Notes under the pieces: generated by a model
The model's input: only the letters and a program-made list of their open reading frames with translations
Told to the model about the DNA's origin: nothing
Database searches by the model: none
Origin: Sphingomonadales bacterium
GTDB lineage: Bacteria > Pseudomonadota > Alphaproteobacteria > Sphingomonadales > Sphingomonadaceae
Assembly: GCA_027489295.1 (NCBI GenBank)
Contig: JAIYAA010000172.1
Span: 1-8,166 of the forward strand
Direction of reading: 5' to 3'
DNA: 8,166 nucleotides
Program-made: the position numbers and the translations under genes
In this document: in pieces, positions 1-7,140 of the stretch
Layout of the letters: each line of letters starts with the position of its first letter
How positions within the stretch are numbered: position 1 is the first letter of the stretch

Positions 1-1
1 G

Positions 2-952
2 CTTGAAGCATCGCTGGGCGGCTTGGCCATGATGTTGAAGGCGCTCGATGCCGAAGTGGTCATTGCGAACACCTTGCAGACCTTCTGGGCGGTTCTCGCC
101 GCCCGCCACGCCGGCATACCGTCGATCTGGTGCCAGCACGAGAGCGAGGCATGGGAGGCTTACTACAACTTCCTGCCCGAGGACGTGCGGCCGGAAGCCT
201 ATCGATGCTTCACCTATGCCTACCGCGTGCTCTACGTCGCCGATGCCACCCGCCGAGCATGGCGCGCTCTGGAGACCCGGCACAATTTCCAGCTGATCCG
301 GCATGGCATTCCTCCAGAGCGCCTGGCAGAGGAGACGGCGCGGTGGTCGCGGGATTTCGTGCGCAGCTCGTTCGGGATCGGTGACGACAATCTCTGTCTC
401 AGCATCGTGGGAACCGTATGCCGCCGAAAGGGGCAGCTGGATCTCGTCGAGGCGGCTGCCAGATTGCCGGAGGCAATCCGCTCGAAGACGTGCGTCTTCA
501 TCGCCGGACATATCGGCGAACCAGATTATGCGCGTGAAATCGCGTCCGTCGCGCGCCGCGCACCGGGCTTGCGCGTCGTGCTGACCGGGCGGATGGAGGA
601 TCCCTTCGTCTATTACGCGCTTGCTGACATCGGCCTGTGTTGCTCGTTGTTCGAAAGTGCGCCCCGTGTGCTGGTGGAAGGTATGGCCTGCGGTCTTCCG
701 ATCATCACAACGCCGGTATTCGGCATTCCGGAAATGGTGCGGCCGGGCGTAAATTGCATGTTCTACGAACCAGGCGACATTGACGCACTGTCCGAAGCAA
801 TCGAGATCCTCTGGACAGACACGGCCATGCGAAAGCGCTTCGCGGAGAACAGCCCGATCGTGCTGGCTAGCCAGCCCGCGTTCCCTGAGATGGTTCAGGG
901 ATATGCGAAGGTCATTCGCCAGGCCGTGAACCTTGACATTGATCGCCCGTGA
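2..952 (+). CDS. GT-B glycosyltransferase (GT4-like), 5' end outside window
   Basis: Likely transfers a sugar from a nucleotide donor onto a growing surface polysaccharide in the cytoplasm. The frame is open from base 2 with no stop, and the first possible starts (TTG at 23, ATG at 29) lie inside a Rossmann-like stretch (DAEVVIANT). The true start is therefore probably upstream and this is a 3' fragment. The C-terminal half carries the GT-B donor-site hallmarks: a strand and loop reading SIVGTVCRRKGQLDLVEAA, then VVLTGRMEDPFVYYALADI, then the E-x7-E motif ESAPRVLVE (the glutamates are coded at 653-655 and 677-679), followed by GMACGLPIITTPVFGIPEMV. These place it near family GT4; the sugar and linkage cannot be read from sequence. 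The gene ends with TGA 8 bases before a strong hairpin and converges on the export lipoprotein gene. Family call is firm; exact substrate unknown. Confidence 0.88.
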   Translation, partial: LEASLGGLAMMLKALDAEVVIANTLQTFWAVLAARHAGIPSIWCQHESEAWEAYYNFLPEDVRPEAYRCFTYAYRVLYVADATRRAWRALETRHNFQLIRHGIPPERLAEETARWSRDFVRSSFGIGDDNLCLSIVGTVCRRKGQLDLVEAAARLPEAIRSKTCVFIAGHIGEPDYAREIASVARRAPGLRVVLTGRMEDPFVYYALADIGLCCSLFESAPRVLVEGMACGLPIITTPVFGIPEMVRPGVNCMFYEPGDIDALSEAIEILWTDTAMRKRFAENSPIVLASQPAFPEMVQGYAKVIRQAVNLDIDRP

Positions 953-960
953 ATGACGTC

Positions 961-986
961 GGCCTGTCCCTTGCGAGGGGCAGGCC
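961..986 (+). terminator. Strong hairpin after the glycosyltransferase gene, possible terminator
   Basis: A 10-bp stem (961-970 with 977-986, one T-G wobble) closes a 6-base loop, TTGCGA, and starts 8 bases after the TGA at 950-952. Position and stability fit a transcription terminator or mRNA 3' end. No T-run follows, so it is not a classical intrinsic terminator and may only stabilise the 3' end or act with Rho. Confidence 0.42.
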
Positions 987-1138
987 AGTCCGGACAGGCG
1001 ATATCGCGCGATTCCGTGCGACCCGCTCTCCCTCGCCTAACAAGATTTGAACACGGGTATGCGTGTAGACACGGGGCGCGCCGCCCGAGTGTCTCGCCAC
1101 CATCCTCCGATGTGAGGCTACGAAGCTGCGCCTCCCGA

Positions 1139-1154
1139 GACGGCTTTGGCCGTC
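1139..1154 (-). terminator. Short hairpin after the export lipoprotein gene, weak terminator candidate
   Basis: GACGGC (1139-1144) pairs with GCCGTC (1149-1154) around a 4-base loop. On the minus strand it lies 21 bases past the TAA of the leftward gene at 1176. It is framed by two copies of CCCGAGA (1134-1140 and 1154-1160). There is no T-run on either side, so terminator function is tentative. The rest of 953-1175 shows no convincing gene; it also holds a 10-bp perfect palindrome at 1003-1012 and a 5-bp stem at 1051-1066. Confidence 0.27.
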
Positions 1155-1175
1155 CCGAGAGTGCGTTTCACCCGC

Positions 1176-2321
1176 TTAGTTCTGCAATGCCTGCGTCGCT
1201 GCGGTCACGGTGACCAGCGGAGTGAAGAGCTGGCTGATCAGCTGGAAGAGTTTGGCTGGACGGTTGGACGCCGCATTGCCGAAGTACAGAATGTCCTTGT
1301 CGCGCATTGTGAAGCGCTGCGTCAGGAAATAGGCATCCGCCTTCATCATGTTGACGTGATAGACGACTGGAGTCTCGCCGCCGTCTGCATCCGGCACGTA
1401 GCGGAAGAGGAAAATGGCCGCAGCGTCGCCCGCATTCGGATTTGCGCCGCCGGCCTGCGCAATGGCCTCGGCAAGCGAGACGCGAGAGCGTGCGAAGGGC
1501 AACTGCTCTACGCGGCCCGACGCTCCGAGCACCGAGAAGGAGCGCGGCACACTGAGCAGAGCGATCCGGTCACCCGGCAGCGCCGGAACGTCCAGCTCGG
1601 GACGGGTATTGAGGTCGTCCAGCCGCACTTCAACCATCTGCGTACCGCGCGTCACGCGAATGACGAGATCGCGGACATTCCCGCGATAGCCGCCGGACAG
1701 GGCCACGATGTCCGACAGGCGTTCCTGGTTCGTCTGCAGAGGGAGCCGGCCTGGGCGCGCTACCTCGCCTGATACGATCACCGTGTTCGTGATGCCTTGC
1801 GACACCGCTATCAGTACCTGCGGATTCTGCGAAAGTTTCCGCAGGGAGCGCTGGATCATCGCCTGAATTTCGGTGATCGTGCGCCCTGCCACCTTCAGCG
1901 TCCCCGCATAGGGAATGACGATCTCGCCGGCATCGTTGACGCGGCTCAGCGGTAGGCGCTGGACCTGCGCGCCGGTCGCACCCAGCCCCGTCGCCGCCGT
2001 GGTTCCGCCAACCGCTCCGCCGCTCCCAGCGAACAGGGTGACGCCGGCCTCGTAGATGCTGATCTCCAAAATGTCCCCAGGACCCACCAGATCGGTTGGC
2101 GGTGCCGGCACTTGCGGCAGCAGCGGTGCGGCGGCCATCTTGTCAGCGCTGGCGGGAATTTTCTCGACCGAAGATACTTCCACGATCGCAACGGGGAGGC
2201 CGGGGGGCGGTGCGGAAAGGGATTTGCGGATCTGCGACCCGGTCGGGCCGCTCGTCGGCAAGGAAGCGCATCCCGCAAGCATACACAGCAGGGCAACGGA
2301 GGCGTGACGATATGCCGGCAT
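1176..2321 (-). CDS. Outer-membrane polysaccharide export lipoprotein (Wza/KpsD-like OPX family)
   Basis: Predicted outer-membrane channel component that passes polysaccharide to the cell surface, working with the adaptor and ABC transporter encoded just to the right. The 381-residue product begins with a lipoprotein signal peptide: hydrophobic core at residues 8-16 and lipobox LAGC with the lipidated Cys at 18. A Pro/Ala-rich linker follows to about 75. The polysaccharide-export domain spans about 76-175 and opens with LVGPGDILEISIYE. Two SLBB-type beta-grasp domains follow at about 178-255 (starting VIVSGEVARPGRLPL) and about 261-345 (SFSVLGASGRVEQLPF). The end (about 357-379) is hydrophobic or amphipathic, as expected if a C-terminal helix enters the outer membrane. 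A Gly/Ala/Thr-rich insert at about 97-118 loosens the first domain. The ATG at 2319-2321 is chosen because the signal peptide starts there; no strong Shine-Dalgarno is visible. It is transcribed away from the adaptor gene, so the two could share a control region. Confidence 0.93.
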   Translation of the reverse strand: MPAYRHASVALLCMLAGCASLPTSGPTGSQIRKSLSAPPPGLPVAIVEVSSVEKIPASADKMAAAPLLPQVPAPPTDLVGPGDILEISIYEAGVTLFAGSGGAVGGTTAATGLGATGAQVQRLPLSRVNDAGEIVIPYAGTLKVAGRTITEIQAMIQRSLRKLSQNPQVLIAVSQGITNTVIVSGEVARPGRLPLQTNQERLSDIVALSGGYRGNVRDLVIRVTRGTQMVEVRLDDLNTRPELDVPALPGDRIALLSVPRSFSVLGASGRVEQLPFARSRVSLAEAIAQAGGANPNAGDAAAIFLFRYVPDADGGETPVVYHVNMMKADAYFLTQRFTMRDKDILYFGNAASNRPAKLFQLISQLFTPLVTVTAATQALQN

Positions 2322-2497
2322 GAAAGTCTAACTCAAAGGTTTTTGCAGATGCGACGGGCCGCGCTTTAGCATCCGTCGACGAAGTATAACAAGGGAAACG
2401 ACGGGCTGGTGCGGCCGGCCGATTGCCGCTTGCCTTCAATGGCCGCTTCGCCTAGCTGGCCCCACCGAACCTGGATGGCGCTAGCGGCCATCGGTAG
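2322..2497. promoter_or_regulatory. Divergent intergenic region between export lipoprotein and adaptor genes
   Basis: This 176-bp spacer must drive both the leftward OPX gene and the rightward export operon, unless transcripts enter from outside. Around 2383-2390 there are overlapping -10-like hexamers on both strands (TATAAC on +, TATACT on -), but neither has a recognisable -35 at the usual distance, so the promoter call is weak. A GGCCGGCC palindrome lies near 2414-2421. A 6-bp inverted repeat (GATGGC 2474-2479, GCCATC 2487-2492) ends 5 bases before the adaptor ATG and could fold over the ribosome-binding area. No regulator site is recognised. Confidence 0.35.
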
Positions 2498-3679
2498 ATG
2501 GTGTATCAAGCGATTATGAATGTTGAGCGCTCGTTTCCCGTCGACCACCCGATTTCCGGGCGTCGATTTGCCTTCATCGACTGGATGAAAAAACGGCGCT
2601 GGTTCATCTTGGTCGTGATCCTGCCTACAGTGGTCGCAGCGGTGTATTACGGTTTCGTCGCCTCTGACGTTTACGTCTCTGAATCCCGCTTTGTCATCAA
2701 GAGTCCGGAACAGAAGCGATCCCAGGTTTCCACGCTCGCGAACCTAATCCAGACCACCGGGTTGTCGGGCGGGCAGGAGCAGGCGAACGAAGTCCTTGCC
2801 TATGTGCGCTCGCGTGACGCGTTGCGCGCTCTCGAGCAGGATCCGGATGTCCGTTCGAAATTCTCGTCGCCAGAGGCGGACGTGCTTTCACGGTTTCCGC
2901 ACCCCTTCGGCAAGTCCGGGTTCGAAGGTCTCTACAAATTCTATGGCGAAATGGTCAGCGCACGTCTCGACAATGAGACGGGTGTAGCGATCATCACCGT
3001 GAAGTCGTTCACGCCCACGGATGCCTATCAGATCAACAAGCGGCTGCTTGAGCTGAGCGAGGCGCTCGTCAACCGGCTCAACGCACGCGCTCAGAGCAAG
3101 GGCATTCTGGAGGCGCAGCGGCAGGTTGCGCTGGCGACTGCGCGAGCGAAGGCTGCCCGCGTTGCGCTCTCGGAATATCGCAATCGGCAGGAACTGATCG
3201 ATCCCGGCAAGCAGGCGGTCGGCGTGCTGGAAATCGCCAACGGGCTCATCGCCCAGCGTGCCGCGCTGCAGGCACAACTGGATCTGATGCGCCGGGTAAC
3301 ACCGCAAAATCCGTCGATCCCGGCGCTGCAAAGCCGAATCTCCGCCATCTCGACTCAAATCGCGTCGCAGGACGAGCGTGTTGTCGGCCCCGGAGACGGT
3401 ATCGCATCGAAGATGGGCGGCTATGAAAACCTCTACGTCGAGCAGGAATTCGCCACACAGAGCCTGAATGTGGCAAATGCCTCGCTCGTTCAGGCAGCAG
3501 CTGAAGCGCAGAAGCAGCAGTTCTATCTCGAGCGGGTAGTCGACCCCAATCTGCCGGATGCTGCACTCTTGCCGCGCCGCTTGATGAGCATTCTTGCTGT
3601 CGTCGCAGCGCTCGTATGTCTTTACTTCATTGGTTGGATGCTGATCGTCGGCATTCTCGAGCACGCGCCGGCCGATTGA
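2498..3679 (+). CDS. Capsule export inner-membrane/periplasmic adaptor (KpsE/BexC/CtrB-like)
   Basis: Predicted polysaccharide co-polymerase-type adaptor linking the inner-membrane ABC transporter with the outer-membrane OPX channel. The 393-residue product has the family plan: a short cytoplasmic N-terminus ending in Lys/Arg (MKKRR, 30-34), a first membrane helix at about 35-55, a large periplasmic part, and a second membrane helix at about 362-386 with a short tail. After the first helix comes YVSESRFVIKSP, typical of this family. Residues about 175-345 are mostly Ala/Gln/Leu/Arg-rich helix, probably coiled coil, interrupted by TPQNPSIPALQSRI. A proline-rich VVDPNLPDAALLPRRL precedes the second helix. 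The start is uncertain: ATG at 2498 and ATG at 2516 are both possible and neither has a good Shine-Dalgarno. Its TGA shares a base with the next ATG, so it is probably translated together with the permease gene. The length fits the family. Confidence 0.92.
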   Translation: MVYQAIMNVERSFPVDHPISGRRFAFIDWMKKRRWFILVVILPTVVAAVYYGFVASDVYVSESRFVIKSPEQKRSQVSTLANLIQTTGLSGGQEQANEVLAYVRSRDALRALEQDPDVRSKFSSPEADVLSRFPHPFGKSGFEGLYKFYGEMVSARLDNETGVAIITVKSFTPTDAYQINKRLLELSEALVNRLNARAQSKGILEAQRQVALATARAKAARVALSEYRNRQELIDPGKQAVGVLEIANGLIAQRAALQAQLDLMRRVTPQNPSIPALQSRISAISTQIASQDERVVGPGDGIASKMGGYENLYVEQEFATQSLNVANASLVQAAAEAQKQQFYLERVVDPNLPDAALLPRRLMSILAVVAALVCLYFIGWMLIVGILEHAPAD

Positions 3680-4479
3680 TGTCCAGGGCAACTACCCTGC
3701 ATTCTTGGAGTGAAGCCTGGAAGACGCAGGTTCGCGTTATCCACGCGTTGATGATCCGCGAACTCACCACACGGTTCGGGCGCGAGAATATCGGCTTCCT
3801 GTGGGTGATGGTTGAGCCATTGCTGTTCGCAGGCCTCGTCGCGATCATGTGGCGTTTCCTGAAGGGGCCGGAGGAGCACGGCGTGGGCATCGTCGCCTTC
3901 GTGGTGAGTGGCTACATCCCGATCACTCTGTTTCGACACGGCTTGTCCCGTTCGGTGATGGTGTTCACTGCCAACAGCAGTCTGCTATATCATCGACAGG
4001 TGAAGATCCTTGACTTCATCATTGTCCGCTTTCTGATCGAGTTGATCGGCGGTATGATGGCATATCTCTTTATTGCCTCAATTCTGATCGCGGTCGGCGA
4101 ATTTCCGGTACCTGACAATATCGGAATGTTTCTTGCCGGCTGGTTCCTCTACGCGCTGTTCTCATTCTCGTTGTGCCTGGTAATGGCGCCGCTTTCAGAG
4201 ATGTCGGAGGTTCTTGAGAAATTCGTTCCAGTCACGACATACATCATGATTCCGTTCTCCGGTCTTTTCACGATGGCCTCGTGGCTGAAACCCCCCATGC
4301 GAGACTATCTTCTACTTTCCCCCTTCGTGAACGCGATGGAAATCATGCGTGGCGGAATATGGGGTGATAAGTTGGAGGTGCATTACAGTGTTTGGCTGCC
4401 GCTAGGTTCTTCAGCGTTTTTGTCGCTGATTGGCCTGGCCCTGTGCCGTCGCGTGCGCCGGACGCTGGCAGTGCAATGA
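3679..4479 (+). CDS. kpsM: Capsule polysaccharide ABC transporter permease (KpsM-like, ABC-2 family)
   Basis: Membrane half of the ABC exporter that moves lipid-linked polysaccharide out of the cytoplasm. The frame is open from an earlier ATG at 3616, but the ATG at 3679 is preferred: it overlaps the adaptor stop by one base (TGATG), and the 21 extra residues would be Arg-rich and unlike the family. The resulting 266 residues match the usual length of about 260. The cytoplasmic N-terminus contains the family's typical ALMIRELTTRFGRENIGFLW (24-43). Six hydrophobic segments are visible at about 38-58, 70-90, 112-138, 148-171, 183-203 and 238-256. The segment near 200-225 (FTMASWLKPPMRDYLLLSP, then FVNAMEIMRGG) is also characteristic of KpsM/BexB/CtrC proteins. 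The downstream ATPase gene starts inside its last codons (ATGA overlap), as expected for stoichiometric partners. Confidence 0.93.
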   Translation: MSRATTLHSWSEAWKTQVRVIHALMIRELTTRFGRENIGFLWVMVEPLLFAGLVAIMWRFLKGPEEHGVGIVAFVVSGYIPITLFRHGLSRSVMVFTANSSLLYHRQVKILDFIIVRFLIELIGGMMAYLFIASILIAVGEFPVPDNIGMFLAGWFLYALFSFSLCLVMAPLSEMSEVLEKFVPVTTYIMIPFSGLFTMASWLKPPMRDYLLLSPFVNAMEIMRGGIWGDKLEVHYSVWLPLGSSAFLSLIGLALCRRVRRTLAVQ

Positions 4480-5123
4480 TCATTTGCGAAAATCTCATCA
4501 AGACCTACGGGCACGGAGGCGGTGCGCGTCGTATCCTCGATAACGTCAATCTGGTAATCCAGCGGGGCGAGCGCGTCGCGTTGCTCGGCCGAAACGGGGC
4601 GGGCAAGAGTACGCTCATCAAGCTGATTGGCGGTGTGGAATTGCCTACTGCGGGCAAGATCATTCGCGGCATGTCAGTCTCGTGGCCGCTGGGCTTCGCC
4701 GGTGGCTTCCAGGGTAGCCTTACGGGTTACGACAATGCGCGGTTCATCGCCCGCATTTATGGCAAAGACTATTATGATGTGCGGGGCTTCGTCGAGGAGT
4801 TCACCGAACTAGGACGGCAACTGCGCATGCCGGTGAAAACGTACTCGTCCGGTATGCGCGCGCGCTTGGCATTTGCGTTGTCGCTGGCGATCGAATTCGA
4901 CTGCTATCTGATCGACGAGATCATCCTGGTCGGTGACCAGAATTTCAATCGCAAGTGCCATTACGAATTATTCGAGAAACGCGCGGACCGGGGCATGATC
5001 CTGGCCTCGCACAGCACGGAGATGATCGCCAACTCATGCCACCGTGCGGTTGTGATCGATCGTGGCAAGGCTGCCGTTCACGAGGATGTGAACGAGGCGA
5101 TCGCGATCTACGCTGCCTTGTAA
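4476..5123 (+). CDS. kpsT: Capsule polysaccharide ABC transporter ATPase (KpsT-like)
   Basis: ATP-hydrolysing subunit of the capsule exporter, acting at the cytoplasmic face on the KpsM-like permease. The frame is open from 4392, but ATG at 4476 is chosen: it forms an ATGA overlap with the permease stop and gives MIICENLIKTYG, the normal beginning for this family. The 215-residue product matches the usual size (about 215-220). Walker A is GRNGAGKST (38-46), the Q-loop glutamine is in GGFQGSLTG (Q79), the signature is YSSGM (123-127), Walker B is FDCYLIDE (141-148) and the switch histidine is in ASHSTEM (H179). The SSGM signature in place of LSGGQ is normal for capsule and O-antigen exporters. 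All catalytic residues are present, so it should be active. It appears to be the last gene of the compact export operon; a 246-bp spacer follows. Confidence 0.95.
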   Translation: MIICENLIKTYGHGGGARRILDNVNLVIQRGERVALLGRNGAGKSTLIKLIGGVELPTAGKIIRGMSVSWPLGFAGGFQGSLTGYDNARFIARIYGKDYYDVRGFVEEFTELGRQLRMPVKTYSSGMRARLAFALSLAIEFDCYLIDEIILVGDQNFNRKCHYELFEKRADRGMILASHSTEMIANSCHRAVVIDRGKAAVHEDVNEAIAIYAAL

Positions 5124-5369
5124 AGCAGGCGACCAACAGCGGCGGGGCGAACACAGCGAACGCACGCTGTAGGCGGGCCCAGTGAAGCTTTGGGCCAAGG
5201 GATGCAGCAGCCGATTTTTTACTGGTCGGCACCATACATCTTCCCAGTAGATCGCGCACAAATCGGCTTTCCGAAAGCGTTGTCACATTTTCGGTTCATG
5301 ATTGCGTTGCGGTAGTGCACCTGTTTTGGCACGCGGAACTTCAACTCCTGCGGAGAGGGCGCCTGCTGC
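5124..5369 (+). other. Intergenic spacer with several inverted repeats, no gene seen
   Basis: No reading frame here looks like a protein. It holds GGCCCA/TGGGCC (5176-5181 with 5191-5196, 9-base loop), then a T6 run at 5215-5220 that is 18 bases away and so too far for a classical terminator. TACTGG/CCAGTA (5220-5225 with 5244-5249) and a short GCTTT-CCG-AAAGC stem (5266-5278) with ATTTT close behind also occur. Together they suggest transcription from the export operon may end here and that a new transcript may begin before 5370. TTGTCA near 5279-5284 could serve as a -35, but no matching -10 is seen. Confidence 0.3.
5352..5359 (+). promoter_or_regulatory. Ribosome binding site for the sulfotransferase-like gene
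   Basis: GGAGAGGG lies 10 bases before the ATG at 5370. It is the best Shine-Dalgarno match in the window and supports 5370 as the start of the broken sulfotransferase frame, since the ATG is directly followed by the P-loop sequence. Confidence 0.55.
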
Positions 5370-6227
5370 ATGCCTGACATTCTCGTTACCGGGCTACCGC
5401 GCAGCGGGACGACGATGACAATGGCCTCGCTGGAATGTTCAGCCTAACGTTATCGCGTTGGCGGAACCCTTCGACCTGATGCGGGATCAAGGCCGGCATA
5501 CTGCAGTCGCCCAGATAATTGCACATATGGCGGAATACCGCGCGCGTGCTCTTGCGGGGGCCCCGCTTCCGACCAAGCAGGTGAACGGCGCAATCACCGA
5601 CAATTGGGTGGAATCGCCCGGGCAGGGTGCCAGACTCCGACGCAGCATGGGCCAGCATAGCGAGTTGCTGTTCGACAAGCCACTCAGCGAGGACTTCACG
5701 CTCGTAGTGAAGCATCCGGCTGAATTCACGGGCCTTGCGACATTGCTGGTCGATCATTTTCCTCTTTACGCGATCGTGCGCGATCCGTTGGCGATTCTGG
5801 CTGCCTGGCAGGCCGTGGACATGCCGGTCAATCGTGGTCGCATGCCGATGCTGGAATGCTTCGCGCCTCACATCAAGCGCCGGCTCGACGCGGCGGAGGA
5901 TACACCGCGCGTCAGGTGGAATTGTTGCGATTCCAGTTTCAGACCTACCTGTCGCTGGGCCACGAGCGAATCCTCCGCTACGAAGAACTCGTAGCCAATC
6001 CGCAAAAGGCGCTTGCGCCGATCTGCCCGGTCGTCAACGCCCTGCCACCGCGCTCGGCGCATAATCCTTTGTGCCGCTATCCTGGTTTGGACTTTTCTGC
6101 ACTCGCAGCGCGGCTTGTACCCATCCTGCCGCTGATCGAGGAGGTCTACCCTGCTTTCAGCCTCCGATGGCATGCATATCTCCCAAAGCGTACCATGGTG
6201 GCGGTGGATCGGTGCATCGTGCTGGCA
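5370..6227 (+). pseudogene. Sulfotransferase-like gene broken by two frame changes
   Basis: Resembles PAPS-dependent sulfotransferases, which transfer sulfate to a carbohydrate or other acceptor. From ATG 5370 the frame gives MPDILVTGLPRSGTTMTMAS, whose TGLPRSGTT (7-15) is the 5'-phosphosulfate-binding P-loop, then hits TAA at 5448. The family sequence resumes in the next frame (QPNVIALAEPFDLM, from about 5440) and runs through YAIVRDPLAILAAWQ, the likely 3'-phosphate site. Near 5898 it shifts back to the first frame and continues YTARQVELLRFQF, then ERILRYEELVANP. Removing one A at 5434-5435 and adding one base in the GGAGG at 5895-5899 would restore one frame of about 286 residues to here. 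The right boundary is arbitrary: no stop lies between this domain and the following glycosyltransferase. It could be a decaying gene, or intact with sequence errors. Its good ribosome site and the conserved motifs on both sides of each break point to recent damage or error. Confidence 0.72.
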
Positions 6228-7140
6228 ATGGCTCCGAAGCAGCGAACATCGGCACCCGCCGAAACACCACGAATTTTCGTCATGGGAGCGTACCTGCGGG
6301 CTGGTGGGGCACACATGGCGCATGAAATCGGACGCGTTGTCCAGGAGGCGCTGGGGGGGGGCGTGCTATGCGGTGTCCTGCGACGGCGAGAGCCCCGAGG
6401 CGTCCGTCTTTGATTATACCCAGCGTTTCGATGCCGTTCCTCGCGCATCGCTGCCGAATATGGTGCGGCCTAATGACATCCTAATCTGCAACCCGTCCCA
6501 TTCCGATGGCCTGGTCGGGCTGACCCATCCCTGCCGCAAGCTGATGTACGTGCAGGGGTTCAATACCTTTTCGGTGCTCGATCGCTGGTTCGACCGATAC
6601 GTAGCAGTGAGCGGCTTCGTTCAGGAGTTCCTGGCGAGTGTCTATGGTCTGGAGGCACCGGTCATCTCACCGTATCTCAAGGGCAACCGGGCAACGCAGC
6701 TTGCCCTATTGGACCGCCTTCGCAAGGAGGTCGGCAGACTGGATCCCACGGCGGAGGCGGCAATCGACTGGGCAGGATCGATCCTCTGGGCGGGGGAGCG
6801 ACATCAGACGGAACTGCTGGGCTTGATAGCGCGGCATCGACATCTGGTCGCCTCGTCGCCTTGCGAAGGATTCGGTCTCGTGCCGCTCGAAGCGATGGCG
6901 CTCGGCGCGACGGTACTCGGCTTCGACGGCTTTGGCGGTCGAGATTATATGCGGCCGGGGATAAACTGCCTGACGCGGGCCTTTCCCAATCTAGAGGGGA
7001 TCGCGCAGGACTTGGTCGATTGCCTGCGCGGGCCCGAGCGTGCCGCTGAAATCGCTGCGCAAGGGCCAGCATCGGCCGCACGCTATTCACGGCACCGGTT
7101 CGACGAGGCGTGGCGCCGCCAGCTAGACGCCTGGCTCTAG
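6228..7140 (+). pseudogene. GT-B glycosyltransferase with frame change at a G9 tract
   Basis: Probable nucleotide-sugar-dependent glycosyltransferase of the GT4-like GT-B type. The N-terminal part, in the sulfotransferase's last frame, reads RIFVMGAYLRAGGAHMAHEI, a usual opening beta-strand plus Gly-rich acceptor-side loop, and would stop at 6413. The rest lies in the next frame (CYAVSCDGESPEASVFDYTQ onward) and ends at TAG 7138-7140. It contains LMYVQGFN, RYVAVSGFVQEFL, and the E-x7-E motif EGFGLVPLE (glutamates coded at 6865-6867 and 6889-6891), then AMALGATVLGF. The frames meet at nine G (6353-6361); eight G would read ...EALGGACYAVS... and give about 303 residues from ATG 6228. That start is uncertain; ATG 6195 is in the same frame and neither has a clear Shine-Dalgarno. 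The downstream part alone is open from 6172 but its first ~60 residues are a wrong-frame translation. Glycosyltransferase identity is solid; whether it is functional is not. Confidence 0.78.
6353..6361 (+). repeat. Homopolymer of nine G inside the glycosyltransferase gene
   Basis: Nine consecutive G sit exactly where the reading frame must change between the N- and C-terminal parts of the glycosyltransferase. G8 would join the parts; G9, as given, leads to a stop at 6413. Tracts of this length slip during replication and are also a common place for sequencing error. Confidence 0.9.

Noticed and set aside
1003..1012. Perfect 10-bp palindrome ATCGCGCGAT
   Set aside because: Single short palindrome in GC-rich DNA, with no second copy or recognisable regulator site.
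953..1213. Small rightward open frame (86 residues) after the first glycosyltransferase
   Set aside because: Its TTG/ATG region runs into hairpins, composition is Arg/Ser-rich without motifs, and it overlaps the end of the OPX gene.
1146..1772. Rightward 208-residue open frame opposite the OPX gene
   Set aside because: It is antisense to a well-supported lipoprotein gene and has no recognisable domain.
2888..3691. Leftward 267-residue open frame opposite the adaptor gene
   Set aside because: The forward frame has clear membrane helices and family motifs; the reverse frame shows only GC-rich open-frame character.
4845..4860. Unusual ABC signature (YSSGM rather than LSGGQ) in the ATPase
   Set aside because: This is the normal form in capsule and O-antigen export ATPases, so it is not a defect or novelty.
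5176..5220. Hairpin followed by T6 as an intrinsic terminator
   Set aside because: The T-run is 18 bases past the stem, too far for a standard terminator; kept only as a description of the spacer.
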